Source of the DNA: Papaver somniferum | Taxonomy: Eukaryota; Streptophyta; Magnoliopsida; Ranunculales; Papaveraceae | Assembly (NCBI RefSeq): GCF_003573695.1 | Contig: NW_020621936.1 | Location: 4,588,001 to 4,652,000 of the forward strand | Direction: 5' to 3' | Length of the DNA stretch: 64,000 nucleotides | Part shown: in pieces, positions 23,755-34,807 of the stretch | Layout: each line of letters starts with the position of its first letter | Position numbering within the stretch: the stretch's first letter is position 1 | The notes under the pieces: model-generated | Database searches by the model: none | What the model saw: only the letters and a program-made list of their open reading frames with translations | Told to the model about the DNA's origin: nothing | Translations under genes and position numbers: made by a program

Positions 23755-24946
23755 AGTTGTTTATGACTGTGTATCTAAAGGTAAAACTTGCTCGTAAGTT
23801 GTAAGCCGTATGTTCTGTCTATTCTAACAGGATTGATGAACCCCTTAGAAGCCCGTGATGGGTCCGGAACTGAATACAAATAATCGGTATCCTTGTGACA
23901 CGTATGCCCCTATCATCATGCCCACTGTTAATCCCATAACGTGACTTCGATTTAAATCCTTCATCCAGGATTGGTGAACCCTTTGGCAACTGTTATGAGT
24001 CCGGGATTGAATGCGAATAACCAGTACCCTTATGAAACGTATTGTGGATTGATTACTTTCCGGGGACGGGAAACATTTTCGCTCTACATGGCTTTTCGGC
24101 AGTGGGAAGAAGAGGAAACGGTCAGTTTGCGCCACATCAGTCATCATTCATCACACTCACAACCAAAAGGAACCAACAACACGCCACGTGGTATGGAATG
24201 ATGAGATATCTGGGACCCACAGTATGTTTGATATAGTAGGGACCATATATGAAAAGAGAAAAGCGACATTTCAACGCCCCACGATTGGGACTGCAAAGTG
24301 GAAACGACAGAGTTATTATGATGACGAATCTGTTGCTTGGTGAATGCCTGGTGATCCCTAACTATGAACGTTCTATCTCTATCTGTAGGATAACTGATTG
24401 AGCTTGAAGAATTTGGTACTGACGAAGAGAAGATTTAAAGAAGAAGAAAAACATAAGAAATTGTGTCTTCTTTTCTTTTCTTTTTGTATTTTTTTTTTTT
24501 GGAAAATCTAAAACTCAGAGAATACGTTTTTCTGACTAATCTCTACTCCATTTGTTGGTCACAAACAACACTCAAATTTTGATTAATTATGTAACTTATC
24601 ACTCCGGGAAGTGCTATATTTTTGCTAAGAAAATAAAATTGTTTATGCATTTTGTTTGCCAGTACTAAGGGAGGGTCTCGAGGTGAAAGCTCCACGCGTA
24701 ATTCAAACAAAATTTTGAGTTTCGATAGACAGAATTCTACAATAAGTGCAAACTCTCAATAGTGCACGTACAAGTACCTGAATAAGGAATATCTCTTTTT
24801 ACTTGTTTTTGCAGGACCATTTACATTATATTAGGTTCACATCCACTCAATTTACATTATCTTTCTATAATTTTCTATTTACATCCCATCAATACATACA
24901 AGATGTTTCACATTTATCTCTTAAGCCGGAAACCTAAATTTTTTTT
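23755..24946. other. Intergenic DNA with an imperfect 138-bp-period duplication
   Basis: Two related segments, 23830-23908 and 23968-24045, share a GATTG(A/G)TGAACCC start, a TCCGG(A/G)A(C/T)TGAAT middle and a TATCCTTGTGA / TACCCTTATGA end. ORFs crossing them (for example 23971-24201) show no domain I recognise. The rest is AT-rich and includes the methyltransferase 3' flank. No gene is supported. Confidence 0.5.
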
Positions 24947-27900
24947 TTACCTCGGTTTGGTTGCTGAAAGCATGATAAACGACCCGTTTCTCACACACGT
25001 AAAATCCACAAGTCCACATGCTTTGCAGAGATCTTCTAGCTCCCTCTCGGATAAAAAGATGTTGCTGCTTACTGAGACTTGCCCTATATTCTGTTGCATG
25101 ATGAAACACAGAGATCAATCGATAACCCAAATATTTAATCCAAAAAGTTAACAGAAAAATTCTAAACAATAACCGAACTCTTTATGTAGTATATTTCTCA
25201 TGTGGAATTGTTGAGAGGATCAAGAAATGTGTATAAGAAGAGAGGTCGTCTTAGTTACAACTAATACATGGTTTCAACTTTGTTGACTCGTACGAATATT
25301 GGATAACAAGACCTCACCATGTCACTGTGGTTGGGCTTTATATAATAGTCAAGGTAACCATCTAACTGATTGTTTCACCAACTAATGGTGGACATGTCTA
25401 GTCTTCTAAACCCACTATACTTCTTTTTCAGAAATCTAACTCATTAATGCACAAGGAACACATAGTAGTGCTTAAGAGCCAACACAACCAGCATACATTA
25501 ACCTTACGTAAAATTTAATCCTGAAAACCAAGCAAAATAATGTTCTGCACTATTATAGCTATTTCAAATTATACAGACTGTACTAAAAAAAAAGTTAAAG
25601 ACTTAAAGTTGAATCAGGATACCTGACGCAGTATCCTCAAGAATGGAATAGCAGGAAAAAATCCATCTAAAATGAAGGTGGTAGCAACAAGCACGCCTCC
25701 AGGTCTTAGCACTCGACTTATTTCTGCTACCTATACAAGTGTAATGCACTACAAGAATCAGCGGAATGGAGAAAAGCTGGAATAACTTGATATGTATTTG
25801 CACAGCTGAAATAAAAAACTATGAAGTTTAATTTTAACTGGATAAGCATATATATGTTATTATGTTTGCAATGACATGTCTGTAGACCTAATTAAGTTGA
25901 GCATGAATACTCTTAATTTCCTATGGTAACAGAATAGGCGTACTAATAATGAGAATGAAGTTGGACATACGAAATTGAAACAAAAGGAATTCTTGTCATA
26001 CGTAATGCTGCTGTCGTGATCAATAAGATTGATTAAATTGTACTAGAGCATTTTGAAATATCTGAAATCCAAAGCAGTTTTCATCGAAAAGTTTTGCTTA
26101 CAGCCGCAGAGGGTGAAGGCCAACAGTGCAACGCAGCACCAGCATGCACAGCATCAACTGAACTCGAAACAAATGGGAGTCTAGATATGTCCGCTCTGAC
26201 CAAGGTTAAGTTCCTGAAAGAGAAAGAAAAAAATAGTTAGATTAAACTCCTAATATCAAGGATAAATTTCAATGAAGATAGAAAATGTCTCGAAAATGTA
26301 GTTAAGATTTTTAGTAACTTTTTAGAGAGGAGACTATTATTAGATGAATCTATATGGAAAAGTTTCTAAACTTACTCAGTTGGGAAGCTTTTCTCCTGCG
26401 TAACAAAATCGGAGCACTGCCGGAGCATGTTCTCTGAAAAATCTAGAGCGACAACAAGAGAAAACAATCCGCTCTTAGCAAAACGCCTTGAAAACAATCC
26501 ACTTCCACAACTGGCATCGATGATATTTCCACCTAATGTGGGTTTTAAGTATTTTTTAGCCATTTCAAACTGCAACCAAATAACCAAAAAGATAAGTAAT
26601 AAAATCAGACCAGAACAAAGGATAGCATCACAGTAGGTACAGCCGTACAGGAAAAGGCAGAATCTAGACTACTTAAAGTAACAAATAGACAGATTTAATG
26701 CTTAAGAACACTTACAAGTGAAAGATAATCCTAGTAAAAAAAGCAAAGTGTGAATCTTGTTTGGACAAGACACAGCATAGCACCATCTAACAACAGTTAA
26801 ATCAGCACTGAAGTACCTCTTTGTCAGGACCTGGGAACCCACCCCATACAAAATTTTGCCGCCATCCCCTCTCATAGAGAAATGATACCGAAGGAGTTCT
26901 GTTCAACCAAACCAAAACTTGTAACTTATAAAACATGTATAGCCATATCGGTTGAGCTAAATACAGACCAACTCCATGGAAACAAAAAAATGAAGTAAAA
27001 AAAATTCCTACATGTGCAAAACAGGACAAAAACCAATGCTTGGAATGGCTCTTGAAGGTCTATTTATCAATAAAGTTGCAAACACTAGCACATTATTTGG
27101 ACGAGGTTTCCTGTATGAAAAGCTAATTAGTAATTATGATGATCCAAACATGTCTTTCTATAATCACCTAATGGTGTGTTGATATAGCTTAAAAAGAATA
27201 TGCCTAACATTTTCATCAAGGGATAAGCATAACTTCTGCATATTGTACATAACAGGAAACTCCACTGTTCCTTCTCGTGCCCGCCAGATGTTAGGCGAAA
27301 ATACGTATACGTCGGATTATAGAACCGTGACCTAGTGATCGACGGAATATCTATACAAGGAGCAGAAGGACAGAGATTGGTAGTGCACAGTGAGCATGCA
27401 AATGTAGTTGAAAGGAACTTATTATTCAAAACAAATGGACCATAATACTTCCAATTTCAAGTTGAGTAACACCTACCATACTCCTACAGGATGTTTATAG
27501 TACTCCTCTCTGGCCTAGTTTTAGTACTGCGTAAACCTTGTAGGATTCTAGAGTAGACCACGTAGATCCATCTATTTATACCATACATTGTTCTAGCGAC
27601 TAACTCTCTGGAAAAGGAGTATTTTCAGTTTGAAAACGTAAAGTTAACTGTAATAACAAACCGATAACTAACCTTTCCACCCTACATCTGACCTACCACC
27701 CATCCCAATTCCCAGCAAGTCCCACCACAAACCCTAATGCTCCTGCTTAAGATTTCATGGAACTATAGAAGGAAGAGTTCTAAGAACCTCAATGAGTAAG
27801 ATATCTAACCTGAATACTTCTGTTGAAACTGGCTTAGCTTCACTGTACTGCTTGGCGCCAATAGATACGGTCAAGTCAAGATACGTTCCATTGTTGAAGT

Positions 27901-28904
27901 ACGCTTTTTTGCAAGTTGCACATTGAAAACTAGAGCTAGTTGTAGATTCTCTGTACCAAGTCATAGAATATCAACACAATTATGAATAGGATTTAATGAT
28001 AAATCATAATCCCTATAAAGAGAACCAGAATATTCCGTTCACTAAACTTTCGGTGCCTTATACCTTCCACCCTTAATGTATTTCTGATATCGCCGTGAAT
28101 TCATATAAAACAATTTGATAAGTGAACCATTGTAAAACAATTTGACAAGTGAGACATTAATATTAATGTGTATACTATTAACTTATCAAGAAAGACATCC
28201 CAGTACCAGACCCAAATTCAGATCAAATTACGGGATGGGTGCCAAAACCAATGCAATTCTTTACAGTTTTCTCGATCATTCTATAATGTAAGTTCCAGAA
28301 GTTCAATGATGTGGTGAGTGTGCTTGAGAAAGGAAGTAGAAAAGACAAATAAACAGCATAATTCTGGTGCAGTCGTCGTGATAAGAAGACCTTACACTTT
28401 CAATTGATTATAGCATATAGGACAAGCTAATATATTTTTCTCACTGTTTTCCACCTTTTCAGTTGAGGCATTTTCCTACACAGTTTTGCAATCTCAAGAA
28501 AATTAGATGTAAATTTTATAAAGTAAAAGAAACAATCACAGATAAAATTGCACAAAGAAGATTAAAATGTGTAATCACAAATGTAATTATAATCTGCTTC
28601 TGCAGGTTTACATAGAAATTAGGGCAAGTCATTTTTATCAAGGTTCGAGTAGATTAGATTCTAATAACACACTTATAAGTTATAATTCATAGAAAGAAAC
28701 TACAGATTATCAGGAATTACTCATTACAGGTTCAATTTCAACGATAGTTGTTGATAAAGCTCGAATTGGTGTCCGAACTCTGACTATTGGTGTCAACTTT
28801 AACGGTTTTAATGAGCATATTCTTCGGCTACTCAAGCCTAGCAAACCTAGATGAGGATGACGGTGATGAAGAGCTGTTGATGCGTAACTCAGAACCATTG
28901 CCAT
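24947..28904 (-). CDS. Chloroplast SAM-dependent methyltransferase, UbiE/COQ5-like (At1g78140/At2g41040 type), 8 exons, 345 aa
   Basis: Coding exons on the minus strand are 28904-28728, 28475-28396, 27950-27810, 26898-26817, 26569-26376, 26213-26102, 25730-25623 and 25090-24947. All introns are GT-AG and all phases agree; the sum is 1038 bp with TAA at 24947-24949. Residues 1-55 are rich in S, R, L and H, as in a plastid transit peptide. C77-x2-C80 and C96-x2-C99 form a zinc-ribbon-like pair. Residues 176-184 (IIDASCGSG) are the SAM-binding motif I, and LDFSENML is the motif II region. LRPGGVLVATT is the late methyltransferase motif, and the protein ends in FIMLSATKPR. Arabidopsis homologues are of similar length (about 350 aa) and have been found in plastoglobules; their substrate is not known, though quinone or prenyl-lipid methylation is often suggested from UbiE similarity. 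I see no lesion. It is the only apparently intact host gene here. Confidence 0.93.
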
Positions 28905-29005
28905 GACCTTTGTTCTATATCTTTGTCTAAGGTTTAACGAGTTGTTTGATCTGGTGCTGATAAGAATGTCTACAAAGAGAGACGTTGCAGGTTAACAGTC
29001 ACTTA

Positions 29006-29121
29006 TTATCTTCTAATTTCTATTTCCAGTTGGTTTCCCCCTCGCTTGTTCCCAGTACTCCGTGTTGAAAAGACCAGGTGGTATTATCTCATTGTTAATC
29101 GTTAGGGGGCAAACAGATGAT
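29006..29121. repeat. 116-bp block upstream of the methyltransferase gene, repeated at 34694-34807
   Basis: The block begins TTATCTTCTAATTTCTATTT and matches 34694-34807 in the same orientation at roughly 80-85% by eye (for example CCAGTACTCCGTGTTGA against CCAGTACTCCGTATTAA). It lies about 100 bp upstream of the methyltransferase start codon, in its likely promoter or 5' UTR. Confidence 0.75.
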
Positions 29122-29146
29122 TTCCCTCCTGGTAAACTGACACTTG

Positions 29147-29672
29147 GGCTAATCCCTGTGGGCTAGATTGAGCCGCTAGATTGGTCAAAAAGTGTTGCAA
29201 ATCAAAGAAAAAGTGTGGTTTAAAAGTTAACACTTGCACTTGTTAGTTCTCTCTCCTAGCATTTGCTCGCAGTTCAACTAGCAGCGAGATTGAAGCGCTG
29301 AACCAAAGGCTTTCAAAAAGTGACCTTAGCGCTGAATGGTTCAACTCACAAAAATCACACGGATCACAAATATCACAAAAGTTGATCTGACGACTGAACT
29401 TTAAAGCGTTGAATGGTTCAGCGCTCAAAAAGTGACCTTAGCGCTGAACGGTTTAGCGCTCACAAAAATCACATGGATCAAAAAAATCACAAAACTTAAT
29501 CCGACGGCTGAAATTTAAAGCGCCGAACCAAACAGCGCTAGACAATGGTCCCAGATGACGTGGACTGCTAATCTAGCTGCTAGATTAGTCATCCCATATG
29601 ACTTAGGAGGTTGCCCTAGCTGACGTGGATTGCCAATCTAGCTGCTAGATTAGAAGACCATAGGGGTTAGCC
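29147..29672. mobile_element. MITE-like element with imperfect terminal inverted repeats (526 bp)
   Basis: The left end GGCTAATCCCTGTGGGCTAG matches the reverse complement of the right end (GGCTAACCCCTATGGTCTTC). The inner parts carry repeated CTAGCTGCTAGATTAG motifs. The interior holds two diverged copies of a roughly 125-bp segment with AGCGCTGAA...TTCAGCGCT palindromes and CACAAAAATCACA(C/T)GGATCA. There is no coding capacity. A clear target duplication was not seen, so the superfamily is open. Confidence 0.65.
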
Positions 29673-31016
29673 TTATACCAGTGGTATCATCTAAACAGAA
29701 TACTCAAGTTTCCTCACTCTGGTCCCACCAAAATCTGACTTGGTTATTTTTTTATTTTTCTTTTGAAGGAACAAGATTACTTCTTGATTTCATTAAAATA
29801 ATAAGAATTCGTGCATCATCTTCAAATAAATCAACCATGAAAAACATGAAAAAATAAAAAGATTAAATATCAAATACATGGATTTCAAAGATAAATCTAA
29901 TGACGCCAGAGGAATGACTTGTGATTCAGTAATCTGCCATTTTGAATTGTCTTCTTCTTCAATAAGATTCAAGTGTCTCAATCGGGAGTAATTTGCAAAA
30001 TATTGTTATCACAATCAATTTCGGTAGCCCTTGATCTTCACATGGATGTAAAATCATGTCATGCCGTAGTAGATTGCCCTGGATGAAATATCTGAGACGA
30101 TTGATGCAATCGCCACGAAGGCTAAGGAAGTCTTATTGGAAAGTATACAAGAAGCAATCTAAATGGCATATAAAAACCATTACAGAATAAAAGAAATACA
30201 TACTAAAAATCGTTGTATAAAAACGATTGTTTTATTTAGAAGTAATATACATATAATTACAAGTAATTGTACTCAAATCCAACCAGGAGATCTGAGAAAA
30301 TCGGACCAAATCTGGTAGATTTGAGATACAGGAAAGGATTTTTGAAAATTTAGGAAAAACGGTTACAAGAATTTTTTGCCGAGAGAAAAGGAGGAGAAAT
30401 GGTTCGAGTCACATAGATATGTTGGGTTGCGGTTATTGTAAAATAGAACTCTCTTATTGATTTTGGTCGTACACAATTAAAAATAAAAAAATTAGTCTAC
30501 ATCACACTAGCACCAACAACTTCCCCAATTCCTATCTTCTATCGACTGAAATCTAACGATTCTGAACAAACTGCATTTTATAATTATTATTCTTGATTTA
30601 CCTACGAACACACGCCCTGATCCTTTTCTCTCCCCTTCTTAATGTGAGAGTTTCCCTCAAAATGTATCATCTTATTAATTCCTGATGAGAAAGAAATCCT
30701 TTCGACTTTCGGATTAAATTTTTCTTCGACCGATAATTTAGGGTTGAATGCACAATTTCGATTAGAAGGTATCCATTTTGTTGCTTATTTTTCAGTTAAC
30801 TCAGATCTAATTTAAGGGTTTAAAATCAACTTTTATTTCGTTGTTAATCTATGTTTTGCAGGTAAAAGACATAATTATGATAATTATGCAGAAGTATGGA
30901 TTGGCTAGGGAAAATACGTATCTTATTTTGTTTTGCAGGTAAAAGATATAATTATGATAATTATGCAGAAATATGGATTGGCTTGGGAAAATACGTACCA
31001 TTTGTTTTGTTTTTCA
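29673..31016. other. AT-rich intergenic DNA with a 77-bp tandem duplication
   Basis: No gene is recognised. At 30853-30921 and 30930-30998 a 69-bp segment starting GTTTTGCAGGTAAAAGA is repeated head to tail with four or five differences. Both copies contain ATAATTATGATAATTATGCA. Elsewhere the sequence is low-GC and unstructured. Confidence 0.6.
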
Positions 31017-31044
31017 CTAGAAATAACCTGTGCCGTAACGGCAC
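31017..31044 (-). mobile_element. Candidate Helitron 3' terminus (minus orientation)
   Basis: On the minus strand the order is a hairpin GTGCCGTTACGGCAC (31030-31044), nine bases, then CTAG followed by T (31016). This is the canonical plant Helitron 3' end: a GC-rich hairpin about 10 bases before CTRR, inserted before T. The element body would lie to the right. The 5' TC end was not identified. Confidence 0.5.
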
Positions 31045-34000
31045 GCGTTGTAACATTTATCTTCTATCATGATGAACCCTGAACCTAACTAAATTACCTG
31101 TAATAAGGTGTTAATGTTCGATAAAAAGATTAAAAAAAAAGGGTTTATCTAATTTAATTATTGCTTCTGGTGAAAATATAGTTGTCCTCTAATATATCCT
31201 CAAAATCTGGTTAGGCTGGATCTCACACATTTCGTATTAGTATTTTATGATATTTTTCTAGGATTAATTAGGATGGTTTGTACATGTATATATAATTACC
31301 TATCCTTTCGCTTTCCCTATCATTCCAAAATAAAAATGTGAAAAATTAGAAGAAAAAAAAGGTCTGTACAGAAGATATTAAATAGATACGATATTTCAGC
31401 CCAAAATATATGCGAGTATATATTTTTTGTCTCCTAAAAATACTGATTTTCTCAAAACTAATAACTTCCCTCAAATATTCATCGATCTCCTCTACGTATT
31501 TGGTTTTCACTTTAGATAAGTTAGTGAAACCCTTCAAATTCTCAGGTGATGCAGATCAACTGAACGGATTTTAAATCCATTCTTTGATTTTCCATCTCAT
31601 ATCTATTAAATTTTGGAAAGGGCGATTTAGTGATTTCATATATCAGATTTGTGGTGTGTACGTGGTCGAGGAGAAAACATGTAAAACTCTTTACGTAACT
31701 ATGATTCTTTGTACATGTTTATTAATTGAAGGGTTTGATTCATAGGAATGTACATGTTGGTTGTGATTCTTTGCACCAAACGTCTCCATATTAGCAAGGT
31801 CATTTACAAACAATTTTTTCCTTTGATTTGTTTCTTTGTTTATAGGTATGCTATAGGATTTTGCTATTTGTAAATTATTTTTCTTTTTGATGCATGGTTT
31901 AGCCAAAAAAAAAAACTCGTTATCATGAAATTTCTCTAAAATTGGTTTTTTATGCACAATCCGGTTGGAGAATAACTTAGTTTTCATTTAAATTTGTGGA
32001 TTTAATTGAAATTTTCTATTGTCAATTTTGAGAAATTATTTGGTTATTCATTTAATTATTTATTTGTATATGGAAAATACAATGAAAAATTAGAATAATG
32101 ACATAATTAAGGTCAAAAATCTTAATCATTTTTGTTTAGTTGAATTTAATTTTTATTTATGATCATAATTATGACATAACCCAATTAATGTATATTCATA
32201 ATGATTATAGGTTATAACTCTTGCATCCGTTAGATGCCTTGCGCTAAGATGAGACTGGGATGGTCGGATACAACGTTTGTCTCTCAAAATGTTATCCAAC
32301 CGTCCAAAGCTCGAAAACCCCTTCTGTTTTATATTTTAGATTACATATATCAATCACTATTTCAACATGAAGGAATAGACCAGACAACTCATTTTTTTTC
32401 GGGAAAAATTAAGGACTTAGAGGGCATATCATTCCATAGACACGTAGCTTAATTAGTCTGATTATTCGGCTCATCTACTTATATTGCAAGCTCAGTTTCT
32501 TCTTCACGGGATTGTTTAGCAATTCTTGGGCATGATCTAGAATATCAATATATCAATCTTTTGCCTGTTCATCATATTAATTATTTTATTTTGGCTTTGA
32601 TTCACACGGATTATAAGCATTCTTATATTGATCATCAATGGAATATGGTGCATATTGTGATATTACTTCATGTGGTCTGTTGTTAGCTTCACCAATAACT
32701 ATTTAATTTTTTATGCAATTTAAATGAAATATATATCTTGGTTACATTTTCCTGAAAAAAAAATATGGTTTTCAGGTTATGGACTTCTGATCATAATATT
32801 AAACCCACGGTTATATTAGATTATCAGTTTCAAACGTTTATGTTCTTTTTTTTTTCTTTTTTTTTTGTGCAACATATGGCTAGAGTGAAGGCATATGAAC
32901 AAAAAAGTTTTTATACGATTGAATGGACATTTTGAGGAAAATATATACCGAATGATACAGATGGCTTAATAAGGCACAAAAAAAATAAGCCCCAACCTTG
33001 AATATGTTTCGATTACTAATTCTACTGATATCCACTGAAGCCCCAAGTAGGAACTGCAATCATCAGGGTACTTTCCTTAAGTTTTAAAATTAATTTGCAA
33101 TGTTGCACACAATACCAGTTCACAGGTTACAGAATACACCTAGATTGCACTTCAAAATATAATGTCATAATCAAATTAAGTGATATGAGGTACTCTTTAG
33201 TCATGTAGTTTTTGTCCTTCCTTCGCTCTAGCATTCAGGTCTATTTTTTTGTGTTCTTTATTTGTCTAATACAACACAAGACTTACTAAACAAAAGAGGG
33301 TCGACATTCTTAAACGAACACTAGCACATGCTTTTCCTTTTGAGGGTGCAACAATTTATATTTTTTCGGTCACTGGTTGTTTAGGTCTATAGTCCCTTCT
33401 CTTTGTTAGCACCAATCCCACTAAATCATTGTTTTTTTTATTTCTAGATTATTATCTTTGTTTTATTTGTTTATTCCATTTAATATGTTATTTGGTTGAG
33501 CGACTTCCGATTATTTTTGAAAAATTTAGAGGGAACAAAATGGTTTGTAAAAAATTAGACATTTGGGTTTATAATTGTGCAGATGTACAACTGCATTTTC
33601 TTCTCAATGTCTTAATTTGACAACTTTTCACTGTTCCACGGATTGTACAAATACAACTGCGAGCTAAAAGAGATGGTACAATTGTAGATCAAAGTCGTGT
33701 TGTTTTTGCAATGAAAAAGATGTTTTACAATTGTAGATCACCACGGTAAGCACTACCGAGTCATTAAAAAGGATGTTGCATTCATTGGTGATGTGTATGA
33801 TTCCAGTCGCTTTGTCAGACAAGAAAACCTGTTTGTTTTAAAAAATATATATATATTACACTTATCACATTCTGTAATAACTTAGGATGCTATTGTTGTT
33901 AATATTGCAATAATATGTGGTCGTAGTTAGCTTTTTTAATGTGTAAAAATCATTATCTTTGTAACGAGTGTCTGGCCAATGTTATTCCATTTGATTTTTC

Positions 34001-34689
34001 ATTTTTCATATGGTTTGTTCACCTATTATAAAGCATCAGCGGAACTCTAAAGATCTCAGTACCGATGAAAAATTAATTTGACCTAACGTCTGAACATCAC
34101 TGTTGAATTACACATCTGATGGTGGTTTCTCCATATCTTTTAAATGATTGGGTAAGTCGGAAGCAATTTTACTTTTGGAACTAAAATTTCGTGACAATTT
34201 TCCCCACTCATTGGTTCAGCAATAACAATTTTACTGTGCACTTTGTGCAAGTTCAAATGTACTAGGTGGACAAATGACAGTCAAGTTTGGAGCCCCAAGT
34301 AAATTGTGTTGCAAGAAATTTTTAGAACCTACGTCGGAAGTTTAAAAATTGTAAAATGAAGTTTGGTGTTATTAGGATTTTAAAGATTTGTTAGTATATG
34401 TAACTGATTTCTCAATTAAGAAATAAAAAGGATGGTTTGATGTTTTTGCCGAAAGTTTTACTGATTATACCAGCTTAAACTAGTTATTAAATACAACTAC
34501 TAATACAAAATGGCACATTCCTCAATACTACCCAATAAATAAGGGACTCCTAAAGCCCGGATAAGCAAAAGAGTGTGGGTAAAATGAATCAACACTCGCA
34601 TTCATATCTTCAGAAAATTAAAATGTCATTATTTTCAGATAACGGTCAAAAAACAAGGTATTCACCCGTTGCGAGGTAGGGGTTACTTT
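31045..34689. other. AT-rich DNA, possibly non-autonomous Helitron bodies, no gene
   Basis: This 3.6-kb stretch of very AT-rich sequence lies between two candidate Helitron 3' ends that face outward. ORFs are short and without domains (for example 32234-32452, 33429-33620). No Rep/helicase coding sequence is visible, so any Helitron here is non-autonomous. Confidence 0.45.
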
Positions 34690-34693
34690 CTAG
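34663..34693 (+). mobile_element. Candidate Helitron 3' terminus (plus orientation)
   Basis: CACCCGTTGCGAGGTAGGGG (an imperfect hairpin with CCC/GGG arms) is followed by TTACTTT and CTAG at 34690-34693, then T. The match to the methyltransferase upstream block begins exactly after CTAG, and in that other copy the base before is A. This fits insertion between A and T as Helitrons do. Confidence 0.5.
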
Positions 34694-34807
34694 TTATCTT
34701 CTAATTTCTATTTCCAGTTGGTTACCCTCACTTGTTTCCAGTACTCCGTATTAAAGAGCAGGTGATGTTATCACATTGTTAATTGTTAAGGAGCATACAA
34801 CTGATAG
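34694..34807. repeat. Second copy of the methyltransferase upstream block
   Basis: It matches 29006-29121. Its left edge is the Helitron-like CTAG and its right edge is the start of a copia LTR, so both ends are set by insertions. The original duplicated segment may have been longer. Confidence 0.7.

Noticed and set aside
23971..24201. 76-aa ORF as a gene
   Set aside because: No recognisable domain, no supporting splice or promoter structure, and it lies in a short imperfect duplication.
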